DNA of 64,000 nt from Candidatus Caccoplasma merdavium (GTDB taxonomy: Bacteria; Bacteroidota; Bacteroidia; Bacteroidales; UBA11471). Below are positions 9,114-16,847 of this stretch, piece by piece; positions within the stretch are counted from its first letter, which is position 1, and each line of letters opens with the position of its first letter. The DNA is taken from the NCBI GenBank assembly GCA_018715595.1, contig DVLI01000006.1, forward strand, positions 22,085 to 86,084, in the 5' to 3' direction. The position numbers and the translations under genes were made by a program. Under the pieces are notes generated by a model. That model did not search any database. It had not been told where the DNA came from and saw nothing but the letters and a program-made list of their open reading frames with translations.

Positions 9114-9860
9114 TTACACGGCATATTTCCCGATGAACTCGATGAGGTTGCGGTTGCTCTTTTCGTTTATTGCCGTGTCGTCGCCCGCCTGGCTCAGATA
9201 GGGCGGCAGCTCCCCGCACACGTCGATGCCTACGATGGTGTCGTTGGCCATGATGATGTGCAGGAGCGATTCGAGTTGCGGCAGGGTCATCGAGCCTTGG
9301 TCCCAGTTGGTCGTGGCGAAGTGAGGCGACAACACGTCCTTGTCGACCGAGAGGTAGAGCGGCTCGTGAATGTGCCTTTCCGAGAAAAATTGCCACGCCT
9401 TTGCCGATTCGAGCGATTGCTCGCTGAAAAAAATCAACCGTTTGTCATATCCCTCGATTTCGTTTTTCAACGTTTCGTTGGCACCGATGATGCACACCTT
9501 TTGCAGGAGCGGGTTGGTGTCGAGCATGGTGCGCACCCAGCAGCCGCACGAGAGCAGTTCGTCGAAGAGGGTAGGCTGCATGTCGGGGTGATGGTCGAAA
9601 AGCACGAGGGAGAAGGGCTGGTCGATTTTGTCGGTCCACAACTTGGTTACATAGTGGTAGTCGCCCGAGTCGATGAGATGCAGTCCCTCGGGCGAAAACG
9701 GGGCGAGGAGCTCTTGCAGTTTCCCGTAGGATTCGGGGCTGCAATAGCAGTCGGTCCCTTGCAGGCCGGTGCAGTCGACCCATGAGGCAGGGTAGCGGCG
9801 CAGGAACGGTTGTGTTTCGTAGGCGTGGGTAAAATTGAGTATGACGAGCGAGCGTTTCAT
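9114..9860 (-). CDS. Ureohydrolase (arginase)-fold protein, divergent
   Basis: A 248-residue protein with the metal-site pattern of the arginase/agmatinase superfamily in a divergent frame. His69 in SGDYHYV stands where the family has GGDHS. Asp89, His91 and Asp93 in LFDHHPDM match DAHxD. Asp173 and Asp175 in SVDKDVLSP match the SxDxDxxDP motif. GIDVCGE near 211-217 matches the late Glu region. Binuclear Mn binding is therefore plausible, but the substrate is unknown. It is shorter than arginase (about 300). It is followed on its own strand by no close gene and is separated from hsp20 by a terminator. Confidence 0.65.
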   Translation of the reverse strand: MKRSLVILNFTHAYETQPFLRRYPASWVDCTGLQGTDCYCSPESYGKLQELLAPFSPEGLHLIDSGDYHYVTKLWTDKIDQPFSLVLFDHHPDMQPTLFDELLSCGCWVRTMLDTNPLLQKVCIIGANETLKNEIEGYDKRLIFFSEQSLESAKAWQFFSERHIHEPLYLSVDKDVLSPHFATTNWDQGSMTLPQLESLLHIIMANDTIVGIDVCGELPPYLSQAGDDTAINEKSNRNLIEFIGKYAV

Positions 9861-9866
9861 GGGAAC

Positions 9867-9903
9867 AAAAAAACAGGCTCCCGCTTTTAAGCGGAAGCCT
9901 GTT
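9867..9903 (-). terminator. Intrinsic terminator after hsp20
   Basis: Reading the minus strand, a 15-bp stem (AACAGGCTTCCGCTT with one mismatch) is followed by seven T at 9873-9867, just past the hsp20 stop. Confidence 0.75.
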
Positions 9904-9915
9904 CCGGTTGGTGTG

Positions 9916-10350
9916 TTATTTGATTTCGATTTGTTTCGACCGTTTTACCGGCTCTTCTTTCGGCAACTTGGGAAGGTCAATCGTCAAGACGCCGTCTTTT
10001 ACCGAAGCCGATATTTTTTCTTTGTCGACATCGTCGGGGAGAACCATTGTCTGCTGGAATTTGCTGTATGAAAATTCGCGACGCAGGTAGTGACCGTTTT
10101 TCTTGTTTTCTTCTTTGTTCTCCGATTTCTTTTCCATCGTGATGGAGATGTTGCCATCTTCGTCGAGGTGTACGTTGAAATCGTCTTTTGTCATACCGGG
10201 GGCGGCTACTTCTACGGCATATCCGTTATCGTGTTCGACTACATTGATGGCCGGAGCGGTAGCGTTGGCTTTTTCCATCCATTCGGTATTGAAGAAATCA
10301 TTGAAAATGTCGGGCAACCAACCTTGGTTTTTTCTCATCATGGGTACCAT
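9916..10350 (-). CDS. Small heat-shock protein Hsp20
   Basis: A 144-residue small heat-shock chaperone that holds unfolding proteins in oligomers. The alpha-crystallin domain covers about residues 35-130, beginning PAINVVEHDNGYAVEVAAPG and ending in the hallmark DGVLTIDLPKLP. The short C-terminal tail KRSKQIEIK carries the I-x-I oligomerisation motif. The start at 10350 is preceded by AGGAGA, one of the few Shine-Dalgarno-like sites in the window, 7 bases upstream. It is monocistronic, ended by the hairpin at 9867-9903. No CIRCE element was found. Confidence 0.93.
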   Translation of the reverse strand: MVPMMRKNQGWLPDIFNDFFNTEWMEKANATAPAINVVEHDNGYAVEVAAPGMTKDDFNVHLDEDGNISITMEKKSENKEENKKNGHYLRREFSYSKFQQTMVLPDDVDKEKISASVKDGVLTIDLPKLPKEEPVKRSKQIEIK

Positions 10351-10575
10351 AATATAATCTCCTATAATTAATGTTTAACAATCGTTTTTGTGGTGACTCC
10401 GGCTCTTTTTGTGAACCGAAATCACCAACAGATATGCAAAGTCCGTGCCAAGGGAGAAAACGGGCGATTGTGGACAAAATGTCTTTATTATCAAATAGAT
10501 AATGACAAAATTTCGCCTCCCGACTGTCAAAATTTCACGATTTTCCCCCGGCGTGCGGTGTCGGGTGCGTAACGA

Positions 10576-10607
10576 GCCGGGGCGACCTCCATCGAAGTCG
10601 CCCCGGC
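10576..10607. repeat. Perfect inverted repeat in the 10351-10658 gap
   Basis: GCCGGGGCGAC (10576-10586) and GTCGCCCCGGC (10597-10607) form an 11-bp stem with no T-tract on either side. It lies beyond the 3' end of ansA (minus) and upstream of hsp20 (minus). It may be a weak ansA terminator. The remainder of the 308-base gap shows no gene, and I could not place a clear promoter for hsp20. Confidence 0.45.
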
Positions 10608-10658
10608 AAGTGTGTGGATTGGGTCTTTCGGTGTCCCTGACGGGGGAGGAGGGCTTTG

Positions 10659-11741
10659 TCAGCTGAATGATTCCTGTTGCAGGGGGCGGTCGCTTTCGAG
10701 GGTGATTTCGCCCACGAGCGACATGTTCATCAGGCGGCGCACCTCGTCGGTCGAGTAGCCGTGTCCCAGCAGGAACATGAGTTTGGTGACGGCGGCTTCG
10801 ACCGTGCTGTCATAACCGCTGGTGACCCCGGCTTCGAGGAGCTGGCGTCCGTTTTCGTAGCGTTTCATGTCGACCGAGCCCGACGGGCATTGGGTGATGT
10901 TGATGATGACCAGGCCGCGCTGCGTTGCATCGCGTACGGCCTTGACAAACCATTCCCGTTGCGGGGCGTTGCCCGTGCCGAAGGTTTTCATCACGACGGC
11001 TTTCAGCCCTTCCATTTTCAGCACCTCGGTGACGATGCGTTCCTGTATGCCCGGGAAGAGGGTGAGCACGATGACGTTGGTATCGTAGAGGAAGTGCGGT
11101 TTGAGGGCCTTCTCGGGTGCCGGGGGCGGCAGTATGCGGCGGGTATAGTAGTTGATGTGCACGCCCACGTCGGCCAGATTGGGGTAGTTGTGGGAGCAGA
11201 AGGCGTTGAAGTTCTCGGCATTGACTTTGGTGGTGCGGTTGCCTCGCAGCAGCTGGTCTTGGAACAAGATGCACACCTCGGGCACCATGGGGCTGCCGTC
11301 GGGGCGTTTGGCCATGGCGATTTCGATGGCCGTGATGAGATTTTCCTTGCCGTCGGTGCGCAGCACGCCGATGGGGAGCTGGCTGCCGGTGAAGATGACC
11401 GGCTTGGCGAGGTTTTCGAGGGCGAAGCTCATGGCCGAGGCCGTGTAGGCCATCGTGTCGGAGCCATGCAGCACCACGAAACCGTCGAAGAGGTCGTAGT
11501 TGTCGTAGATGATGCGCGCCAGCTCGACCCACAGTTGCGGATCCATGTCGGACGAGTCGATGGGCGGATTGAACTGCACCGAGGAGATGTGGCATTGTAT
11601 CTGTTTCAGCTCGGGAATGTGCTGCACGAGGTGGTCGAACGTGAAGCTCTCCAATGCTCCGGTTTCGGGGTTGCGTATCATGCCGATGGTGCCACCGGTG
11701 TAGATGAGCAGGACTGAGGGGAGTGAAGTCTCGGTCGTCAT
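10659..11741 (-). CDS. ansA: Type I L-asparaginase
   Basis: A 360-residue asparaginase that hydrolyses L-asparagine to aspartate and ammonia. The first catalytic threonine lies in LLIYTGGTIGM (Thr15) and the second in the HGSDTMAYTASAMSF motif (Thr96). The C-terminal domain has GTGNAP and the ITQCPSGSVDM stretch typical of the cytoplasmic type I group. No signal peptide is seen, in keeping with a cytoplasmic enzyme. ATG at 11741 was chosen over 11786 because the extra 15 residues lie upstream of the family start. A TATTTTTG promoter element is 33 bases upstream. Confidence 0.92.
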   Translation of the reverse strand: MTTETSLPSVLLIYTGGTIGMIRNPETGALESFTFDHLVQHIPELKQIQCHISSVQFNPPIDSSDMDPQLWVELARIIYDNYDLFDGFVVLHGSDTMAYTASAMSFALENLAKPVIFTGSQLPIGVLRTDGKENLITAIEIAMAKRPDGSPMVPEVCILFQDQLLRGNRTTKVNAENFNAFCSHNYPNLADVGVHINYYTRRILPPPAPEKALKPHFLYDTNVIVLTLFPGIQERIVTEVLKMEGLKAVVMKTFGTGNAPQREWFVKAVRDATQRGLVIINITQCPSGSVDMKRYENGRQLLEAGVTSGYDSTVEAAVTKLMFLLGHGYSTDEVRRLMNMSLVGEITLESDRPLQQESFS

Positions 11742-11773
11742 GGCTGTCAAAAGGATAGGGTTGAATTTTGCTA

Positions 11774-11781
11774 CAAAAATA
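11774..11781 (-). promoter_or_regulatory. -7 element for ansA
   Basis: TATTTTTG on the minus strand matches TAnnTTTG, 33 bases before the ansA ATG. No clear -33 box is present. Confidence 0.45.
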
Positions 11782-11859
11782 GCCAAAATTCACCGGTATC
11801 CTCTCTTATTGACTGTGTTTTTGTAAAGAGAACCCGGTTTTTTCGGTTGTTTTGTCTAT

Positions 11860-14391
11860 TTATTCCCACTCTACCCGTAAAAAGTTGAGTTGCGTGGCGC
11901 CGCCGTCGACCGTCCCGGTATGTTGCACGCCGACCCCGCCGAAATCGTTCGGCTCTATTTCCGTCTCCATTTCGACCGAGAGTTTCACCTCGGGGCGTCC
12001 CGGCAGGACATAGTATGTCGCATCGGTGTGGGCCGTGGCGCGCAGCCGCTGCCCCGTTGCTTCGAGGGTGATGCGGCAAGGTGTCCTGAAACACGACGAG
12101 GTGACCGGCTCGCCGATGGGTGTTACCGTGCCGTGGTCATATTTGACGAAGAGGAAATCAATGGCGTCGCCATATTTCGTGGTGCGTATCAGCCGTAGGG
12201 CATATCCCGAGAGCGTGGTGTGGTCGAACTTGATAAACAGGTCGAGATACTGCTGCCGCGCACTGGCAAAGCCTTGTCCGGCCGTCTTGGCCGGTGACGC
12301 GACAAGCTCTACCTTCATGTCGCCGAAGCGGTCGCCCACGGGTGTGTACCGTAGGCGGGCTCCCACGCGGCTTTGCACCAGACCCCGACCCTCACGGGCA
12401 CCGTTTACGCCGTGGCCGTAATACCAATGGTCTTGGGAGTTATCGACCGTCCAGTCATAATCTTGGGTATCGGCCGGCTTGTACCCGTCGAGCGTCCAGA
12501 ATCCCGGAAGCAACCTCAACTGCTGCGTCGTGGGCAGGGTCGAAAAGTCGGTGGTGAGCGACGATGCGTCGTCGGTTATCCTTCTCGACTTGACGGGCCC
12601 GTATATGACCCGGTATTCCTCCCCCGCTTTGCAGCGGATATTCCGGGGTGTGACGGCGGCCATCAGATAGCAGCCCTTGTCTCCGGCCGAAAGGCGGTAG
12701 GAGCAGAGCGGCTTGCCCAGGTTCGACGCCGCCACGGGAATGGCGTTGCGGCCCGACTTGTCGGAGCATCGGTACCACGTCACCGACGACAAATCTTCCC
12801 GTTCGGAGTCGAGGGTATAATGCAGGTGCAATGTCCCGTTTTCATATGCGATGCGGGGCTTGTCGACAAAAGCGGGAGCGGGGAGCGTGCGGGGGCGGGC
12901 ATGGACGATGGCGGCCGCACAAAGACCTTCGGGCGTGGACGCTGTCACGGCCACTTCCCGCACTTCGTCGCGGTCGTGTATCGACTCGACCCGGCAGCTG
13001 CCCTTGTCGGGCGACGGTGTGATGCGCACATAGGCCGAGTCTTCGGGCGAAAGGCTCCAAGAGAGCTGTCCGATGGCCCGGGGCTTGCAACCCGGCCGGG
13101 CGGCCGTCGCAGCCAGGGTGATGCCTTCCTGTCCCGTTTCGATGGTTTCACGGGTCGGTGCTATCCACATCTTCGTGGGAATGTCGGTCAGGTCGCGTTG
13201 CAGCCGTTTCCCGACGGCGACAATCTGTTCCCGGGTGTGGCAGGGGTCCCAATCGTCGTCGCCCCGCAGGAGGTTATATAGGTTATATATCGTGTCTCCC
13301 CCCACGACGATGCGGTAGGCATCGAGCAGCGGTTTCCCGGTGAGGTCGATGCTCGTTTCGGGGGAGTTGCTTCCCATGGGACAGGGGCTGCCGTTGAAAC
13401 GGAGCCCGGCATGGTAGTAGCGCTCTTCGCGCAGGGGAAAGTCGCGCCAGTTGCAATCTCTGACATGCTCGCCGTGTATGTGGGTGTCGATGGCGGCAAC
13501 CGGCCCTCTTGACTTGACGAAGTATTGCGTGCCCCGGCTCATCGAGGTTATGTCGCAGTGGAGAAACACGGCACCGTTCCCCTCGGTATGTCCGAAAGGC
13601 CGCGGGGCATAAAATTCGAGCGTGCAGTCCTTATACACGCCCGTCCCGCACAGGGCGTCGTCGGTGCACTCCATGTGGCACCCGAGAAACAGGGCGCGCT
13701 TGGCACCGGCGAAATTGCACAGGTTGAGCCGGCTGATGAAGCGGACATTCCGGCAGAACACGCGGTCGCTGTTGCAGATGGCCAGTTGTGCCTGCACGAT
13801 GGCGCTGCCGCGTCGGGGGCGGTTCAGCTCGGGGCGGAGCGGATAGTCGAGGTCGACGTTGCAGTAGTTTCCCAGGGTGAGATTCTCGCAGGTTACCTCG
13901 TCGCTGTCGAAATAGAAGAGCGTGAAATTGCCTACCGCTCCCATCGTCTGCCCCCGGTTGCCCGCCAAGACCACTTTCGACGGGTCGTCGGTGAGCCCTT
14001 TGAGATGAAGGCCGTCGCAATGTACGATAAGGCCATAGGGCGTGCTGCCCTGCTGCGGCCGGCGCACCGACGGGTCGTCGGGGTCGTCGACCCAGTACAC
14101 CCACGGGGCGAAATAGAGTTTCATGGGGTCGTCGGCCGTTCCGGGAGTCAGGTGACCGACGGCCTCTTGCACCGAGGTGTAGACGTAGCGACAGACACGG
14201 CTTATGGTGTCGGGCAGCGAGCCGTCGATAAAGAAGGTCTTTGGGCCGAGCGTGATGGTGTCGGTGTGGTAGATGACGGTCTTGCCGTCGAAATATATGG
14301 GGTCGTCGGGGTCGGTGGCTTGGTAGGGATACTGTGCCGACAGGGTGGCTGCACACAAGAGTGCCGATAAAAGAAGGCGTGTTTTTTTCAT
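11860..14391 (-). CDS. Secreted right-handed beta-helix protein, pectinesterase-like
   Basis: An 843-residue exported protein with signal peptide MKKTRLLLSALLCAATLSAQ. Residues of about 40-400 read as a parallel beta-helix of the pectinesterase/pectate-lyase kind. YTSVQEAVGHLTPG matches the usual pectinesterase entry motif, QAQLAICNSDRVFCRNVRF is a typical coil, and the short Cys- and Asp-containing coils ECTDDALCGTGVYKDCTLEF occupy the place of the active-site coils. The C-terminal third, ending GGVGVQHTGTVDGG, looks like a beta-sandwich of the concanavalin/laminin-G type. A carbohydrate esterase or lyase role is likely but unproven, since the canonical catalytic strings are not exact. ATG at 14391 is set by the signal peptide. 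Confidence 0.65.
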   Translation of the reverse strand: MKKTRLLLSALLCAATLSAQYPYQATDPDDPIYFDGKTVIYHTDTITLGPKTFFIDGSLPDTISRVCRYVYTSVQEAVGHLTPGTADDPMKLYFAPWVYWVDDPDDPSVRRPQQGSTPYGLIVHCDGLHLKGLTDDPSKVVLAGNRGQTMGAVGNFTLFYFDSDEVTCENLTLGNYCNVDLDYPLRPELNRPRRGSAIVQAQLAICNSDRVFCRNVRFISRLNLCNFAGAKRALFLGCHMECTDDALCGTGVYKDCTLEFYAPRPFGHTEGNGAVFLHCDITSMSRGTQYFVKSRGPVAAIDTHIHGEHVRDCNWRDFPLREERYYHAGLRFNGSPCPMGSNSPETSIDLTGKPLLDAYRIVVGGDTIYNLYNLLRGDDDWDPCHTREQIVAVGKRLQRDLTDIPTKMWIAPTRETIETGQEGITLAATAARPGCKPRAIGQLSWSLSPEDSAYVRITPSPDKGSCRVESIHDRDEVREVAVTASTPEGLCAAAIVHARPRTLPAPAFVDKPRIAYENGTLHLHYTLDSEREDLSSVTWYRCSDKSGRNAIPVAASNLGKPLCSYRLSAGDKGCYLMAAVTPRNIRCKAGEEYRVIYGPVKSRRITDDASSLTTDFSTLPTTQQLRLLPGFWTLDGYKPADTQDYDWTVDNSQDHWYYGHGVNGAREGRGLVQSRVGARLRYTPVGDRFGDMKVELVASPAKTAGQGFASARQQYLDLFIKFDHTTLSGYALRLIRTTKYGDAIDFLFVKYDHGTVTPIGEPVTSSCFRTPCRITLEATGQRLRATAHTDATYYVLPGRPEVKLSVEMETEIEPNDFGGVGVQHTGTVDGGATQLNFLRVEWE

Positions 14392-14411
14392 GATTCCCGG
14401 ATAAATACATT

Positions 14412-14419
14412 CAAAGATA
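14412..14419 (-). promoter_or_regulatory. -7 element for the beta-helix gene
   Basis: TATCTTTG on the minus strand, 20 bases before the ATG at 14391. It is divergent from the proA element at 14494. Confidence 0.5.
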
Positions 14420-14493
14420 GGGATAAAATTCATCATAATCCCTTCATTCTGAAAAAACGAAACGAAAAAGACCTTTATGCCGACGCTTTTTGC

Positions 14494-14501
14494 TACATTT
14501 G
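14494..14501 (+). promoter_or_regulatory. -7 element for proA
   Basis: TACATTTG matches TAnnTTTG and lies 17 bases before the proA ATG, giving a leader of about 10 bases. The -33 box is weak (TTTA at 14474-14477). Confidence 0.5.
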
Positions 14502-14518
14502 CACAAAATCGCGATAAT

Positions 14519-15769
14519 ATGTCTACACTTCTTTCCCGTCTCGAACAGGTGCGGGTGGCTTCGCGCCGGCTCAACCTGTTCGATGAGGAGCGCATCAATG
14601 CCGTACTGCTCGATGTCGCCGATGCAACCGATGCCCGGGCCGAACACATCTTGTCGGAGAATGCCCGCGACCTTGCCCTCATGGACAAGAACAACCCCAA
14701 GTATGACCGTTTGCAGCTGACCCGGCAGCGACTGGCCGACATCACCTCGGACATGCGCCGCGTGGCCGGCTTGCCCTCGCCGCTGGAACGGGTGCTCGCC
14801 GAGTGGGAGCGTCCCAACGGCATGGCCATTCGCAAGGTGTCGGTACCGTTCGGCGTGATAGGAATTATCTACGAGGCGCGTCCCAACGTGACCTTCGATG
14901 TCTTCTCGCTCTGCTTCAAGGCCGGCAGTGCCTGCGTGCTCAAAGGCGGGAGCGACGCCCACTTCTCCAACACCGCGATTGTCGAGGTTATCAACAGTGT
15001 GTTGGTAAAACATGGAATCGACTCGAACACAGTGGTTTTACTTCCCAATGACCGCGAGGTTATCAACGAGTTGTTGACAGCCTCGGGCTATGTCGACCTC
15101 ATCATTCCCCGGGGCAGCAAGGGGCTCATCGACTTTGTGCGGCAAAATGCCAAGGTGCCGGTCATCGAGACCGGGGCCGGTGTGTGCCACACCTATTTCG
15201 ACCGCGCCGGCGACCTCGAAAAGGGGCGCGACATCGTGTTCAACGCCAAGACCCGCCGCGTGTCGGTGTGCAACGCCCTCGACTGCCTCATCGTGCACCG
15301 CGAGCGGCTCGCCGACCTGCCCGCCCTCTGCGCTCCGCTGGCCGGGAAAAATGTCACCATCTATGCCGACGGGCCGGCTCTTGCCGCCCTGCAAGGAGCC
15401 TATCCCGAGGCGTTGTTGCGGCCGGCCGACGACCATAGCTTCGGCACCGAGTTCCTCGACTACAAGATGGCCCTGAAAACCGTCGATTCGCTCGACGGCG
15501 CCCTCCAACACATCGCCTGCTACTCCTCGCAGCACAGCGAGTGCATCGTGAGCGAAGATACCGGTGCCTGCGCCCGCTTCACCCGCGAGGTCGATGCCGC
15601 CTGCGTCTACACCAACGTGTCGACCGCCTTTACCGACGGCGGCCAGTTCGGCTTCGGTGCCGAGATAGGCATCAGCACCCAGAAGCTCCACGCCCGCGGG
15701 CCCATGGCTCTGCCCGAGCTTACCAGCTACAAATATATTGTTACCGGAAACGGACAAGTGCGAAAATAA
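14519..15769 (+). CDS. proA: Gamma-glutamyl phosphate reductase
   Basis: A 416-residue NADPH-dependent reductase that converts gamma-glutamyl phosphate to glutamate semialdehyde in proline synthesis. The catalytic cysteine is in [12 protein letters not shown], and the ALDH-fold cofactor part includes [15 protein letters not shown] and [13 protein letters not shown]. Length matches the family (about 417). The start at 14519 was chosen over 14477, which lies inside the promoter. It is followed 17 bases later by argF', so proline and arginine steps that share glutamate as precursor are made together. proB is not in the window. Confidence 0.95.
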   Translation: MSTLLSRLEQVRVASRRLNLFDEERINAVLLDVADATDARAEHILSENARDLALMDKNNPKYDRLQLTRQRLADITSDMRRVAGLPSPLERVLAEWERPNGMAIRKVSVPFGVIGIIYEARPNVTFDVFSLCFKAGSACVLKGGSDAHFSNTAIVEVINSVLVKHGIDSNTVVLLPNDREVINELLTASGYVDLIIPRGSKGLIDFVRQNAKVPVIETGAGVCHTYFDRAGDLEKGRDIVFNAKTRRVSVCNALDCLIVHRERLADLPALCAPLAGKNVTIYADGPALAALQGAYPEALLRPADDHSFGTEFLDYKMALKTVDSLDGALQHIACYSSQHSECIVSEDTGACARFTREVDAACVYTNVSTAFTDGGQFGFGAEIGISTQKLHARGPMALPELTSYKYIVTGNGQVRK

Positions 15770-15786
15770 CAAAAAAACATTCCGAT

Positions 15787-16740
15787 ATGAGACATTTCAC
15801 TTCTGTCAAAGACCTGGGCGACCTGAACGCCGCCCTGCAAGAGGCTTTCGCCGTGAAGGCCGACCGTTTTGCCTACCAGCATCTGGGAAAGAACAAGACG
15901 CTCATCATGATTTTCTTCAATTCGAGCCTGCGCACCCGCCTCAGTACCCAGAAGGCGGCCATGAACCTCGGCATGAACGTCATCGTGCTCGACATCAACC
16001 AGGGCGCCTGGAAGCTCGAAACCGAACGCGGCGTCATCATGGACGGCGACAAGACCGAGCACCTGCTCGAAGCCATTCCCGTCATCGGCTGCTACTGCGA
16101 CGTCATCGGCGTGCGCTCCTTTGCCCGTTTTGAAAACAAGGCCGATGATTACGAAGAGAAAATCATCTCGCAGTTTATCCAGTACTCGGGACGCCCCGTG
16201 TTCAGCATGGAGGCGGCCACCCGTCACCCGCTGCAAAGTTTTGCCGACCTCATCACCATCGAGGAGTACAAGAAGACCCCGCGTCCCAAGGTCGTGCTCA
16301 CCTGGGCTCCTCACCCCAAGGCGCTGCCGCAGGCCGTGGCCAACTCGTTTGCCGAGTGGATAAACGAGACCGACTATGACTTTGTCATCACCCACCCCGA
16401 AGGCTATGAGCTCGACCCCCGCTTCGTGGGAAAAGCCCGCGTGGAGTATGACCAGCGCAAGGCTTTCGAGGGCGCCGACTTCATCTATGCCAAGAACTGG
16501 TCGGCCTATACCGACCCCAACTACGGCAAGGTCATCAACACCGACCGCTCCTGGACCGTCGACGCCGAGAAGATGGCGCTGACCAACAACGCCTACTTCA
16601 TGCACTGCCTGCCCGTGCGCCGCAACATGATTGTGACCGACGAGGTCATCGAGAGCCCGCAGTCGATTGTCATTCCCGAAGCCGCCAACCGCGAAATCTC
16701 GGCGCAGGTCGTCCTGAAAAAGATTCTCGAAAGCCTTTGA
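15787..16740 (+). CDS. argF': N-succinylornithine (or acetylornithine) carbamoyltransferase
   Basis: A 317-residue transcarbamylase of the Bacteroidetes ArgF' group, which carbamoylates N-succinyl-L-ornithine instead of ornithine for arginine synthesis. The carbamoyl-phosphate loop is FFNSSLRTRLSTQKAAMNLG (about 43-62), where ordinary OTCases have STRT. The late substrate loop contains HCLPVRRNMIVTDEV. The 80s loop reads MDGDKTEHLLEAIP with Thr90 where, as I recall, the B. fragilis succinyl enzyme has Pro90 and the Xanthomonas acetyl enzyme has Glu92. The acyl preference is therefore open. It is co-transcribed with proA. Confidence 0.9.
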   Translation: MRHFTSVKDLGDLNAALQEAFAVKADRFAYQHLGKNKTLIMIFFNSSLRTRLSTQKAAMNLGMNVIVLDINQGAWKLETERGVIMDGDKTEHLLEAIPVIGCYCDVIGVRSFARFENKADDYEEKIISQFIQYSGRPVFSMEAATRHPLQSFADLITIEEYKKTPRPKVVLTWAPHPKALPQAVANSFAEWINETDYDFVITHPEGYELDPRFVGKARVEYDQRKAFEGADFIYAKNWSAYTDPNYGKVINTDRSWTVDAEKMALTNNAYFMHCLPVRRNMIVTDEVIESPQSIVIPEAANREISAQVVLKKILESL

Positions 16741-16776
16741 CCCGCGACACCGCTTCGCATTTCGCCCGAAAAGTCG

Positions 16777-16784
16777 TACCTTTG
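16777..16784 (+). promoter_or_regulatory. -7 element for argS
   Basis: TACCTTTG, 64 bases before the argS ATG. The leader between them holds an imperfect GC-rich hairpin (about 16786-16824), which may pause or stabilise the transcript. Confidence 0.45.
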
Positions 16785-16847
16785 CCCGCTCCCGACCAGG
16801 CTGTCGCCTGCCGGGGCGGGAGAGTGTAAAATCCTAAACAAGAAATT

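Noticed and set aside
7411..9860. Possible prophage remnant because of a DUF5131 (phage-labelled) gene
   Set aside because: No integrase, tail, portal or lysis gene and no change of composition were seen around it.
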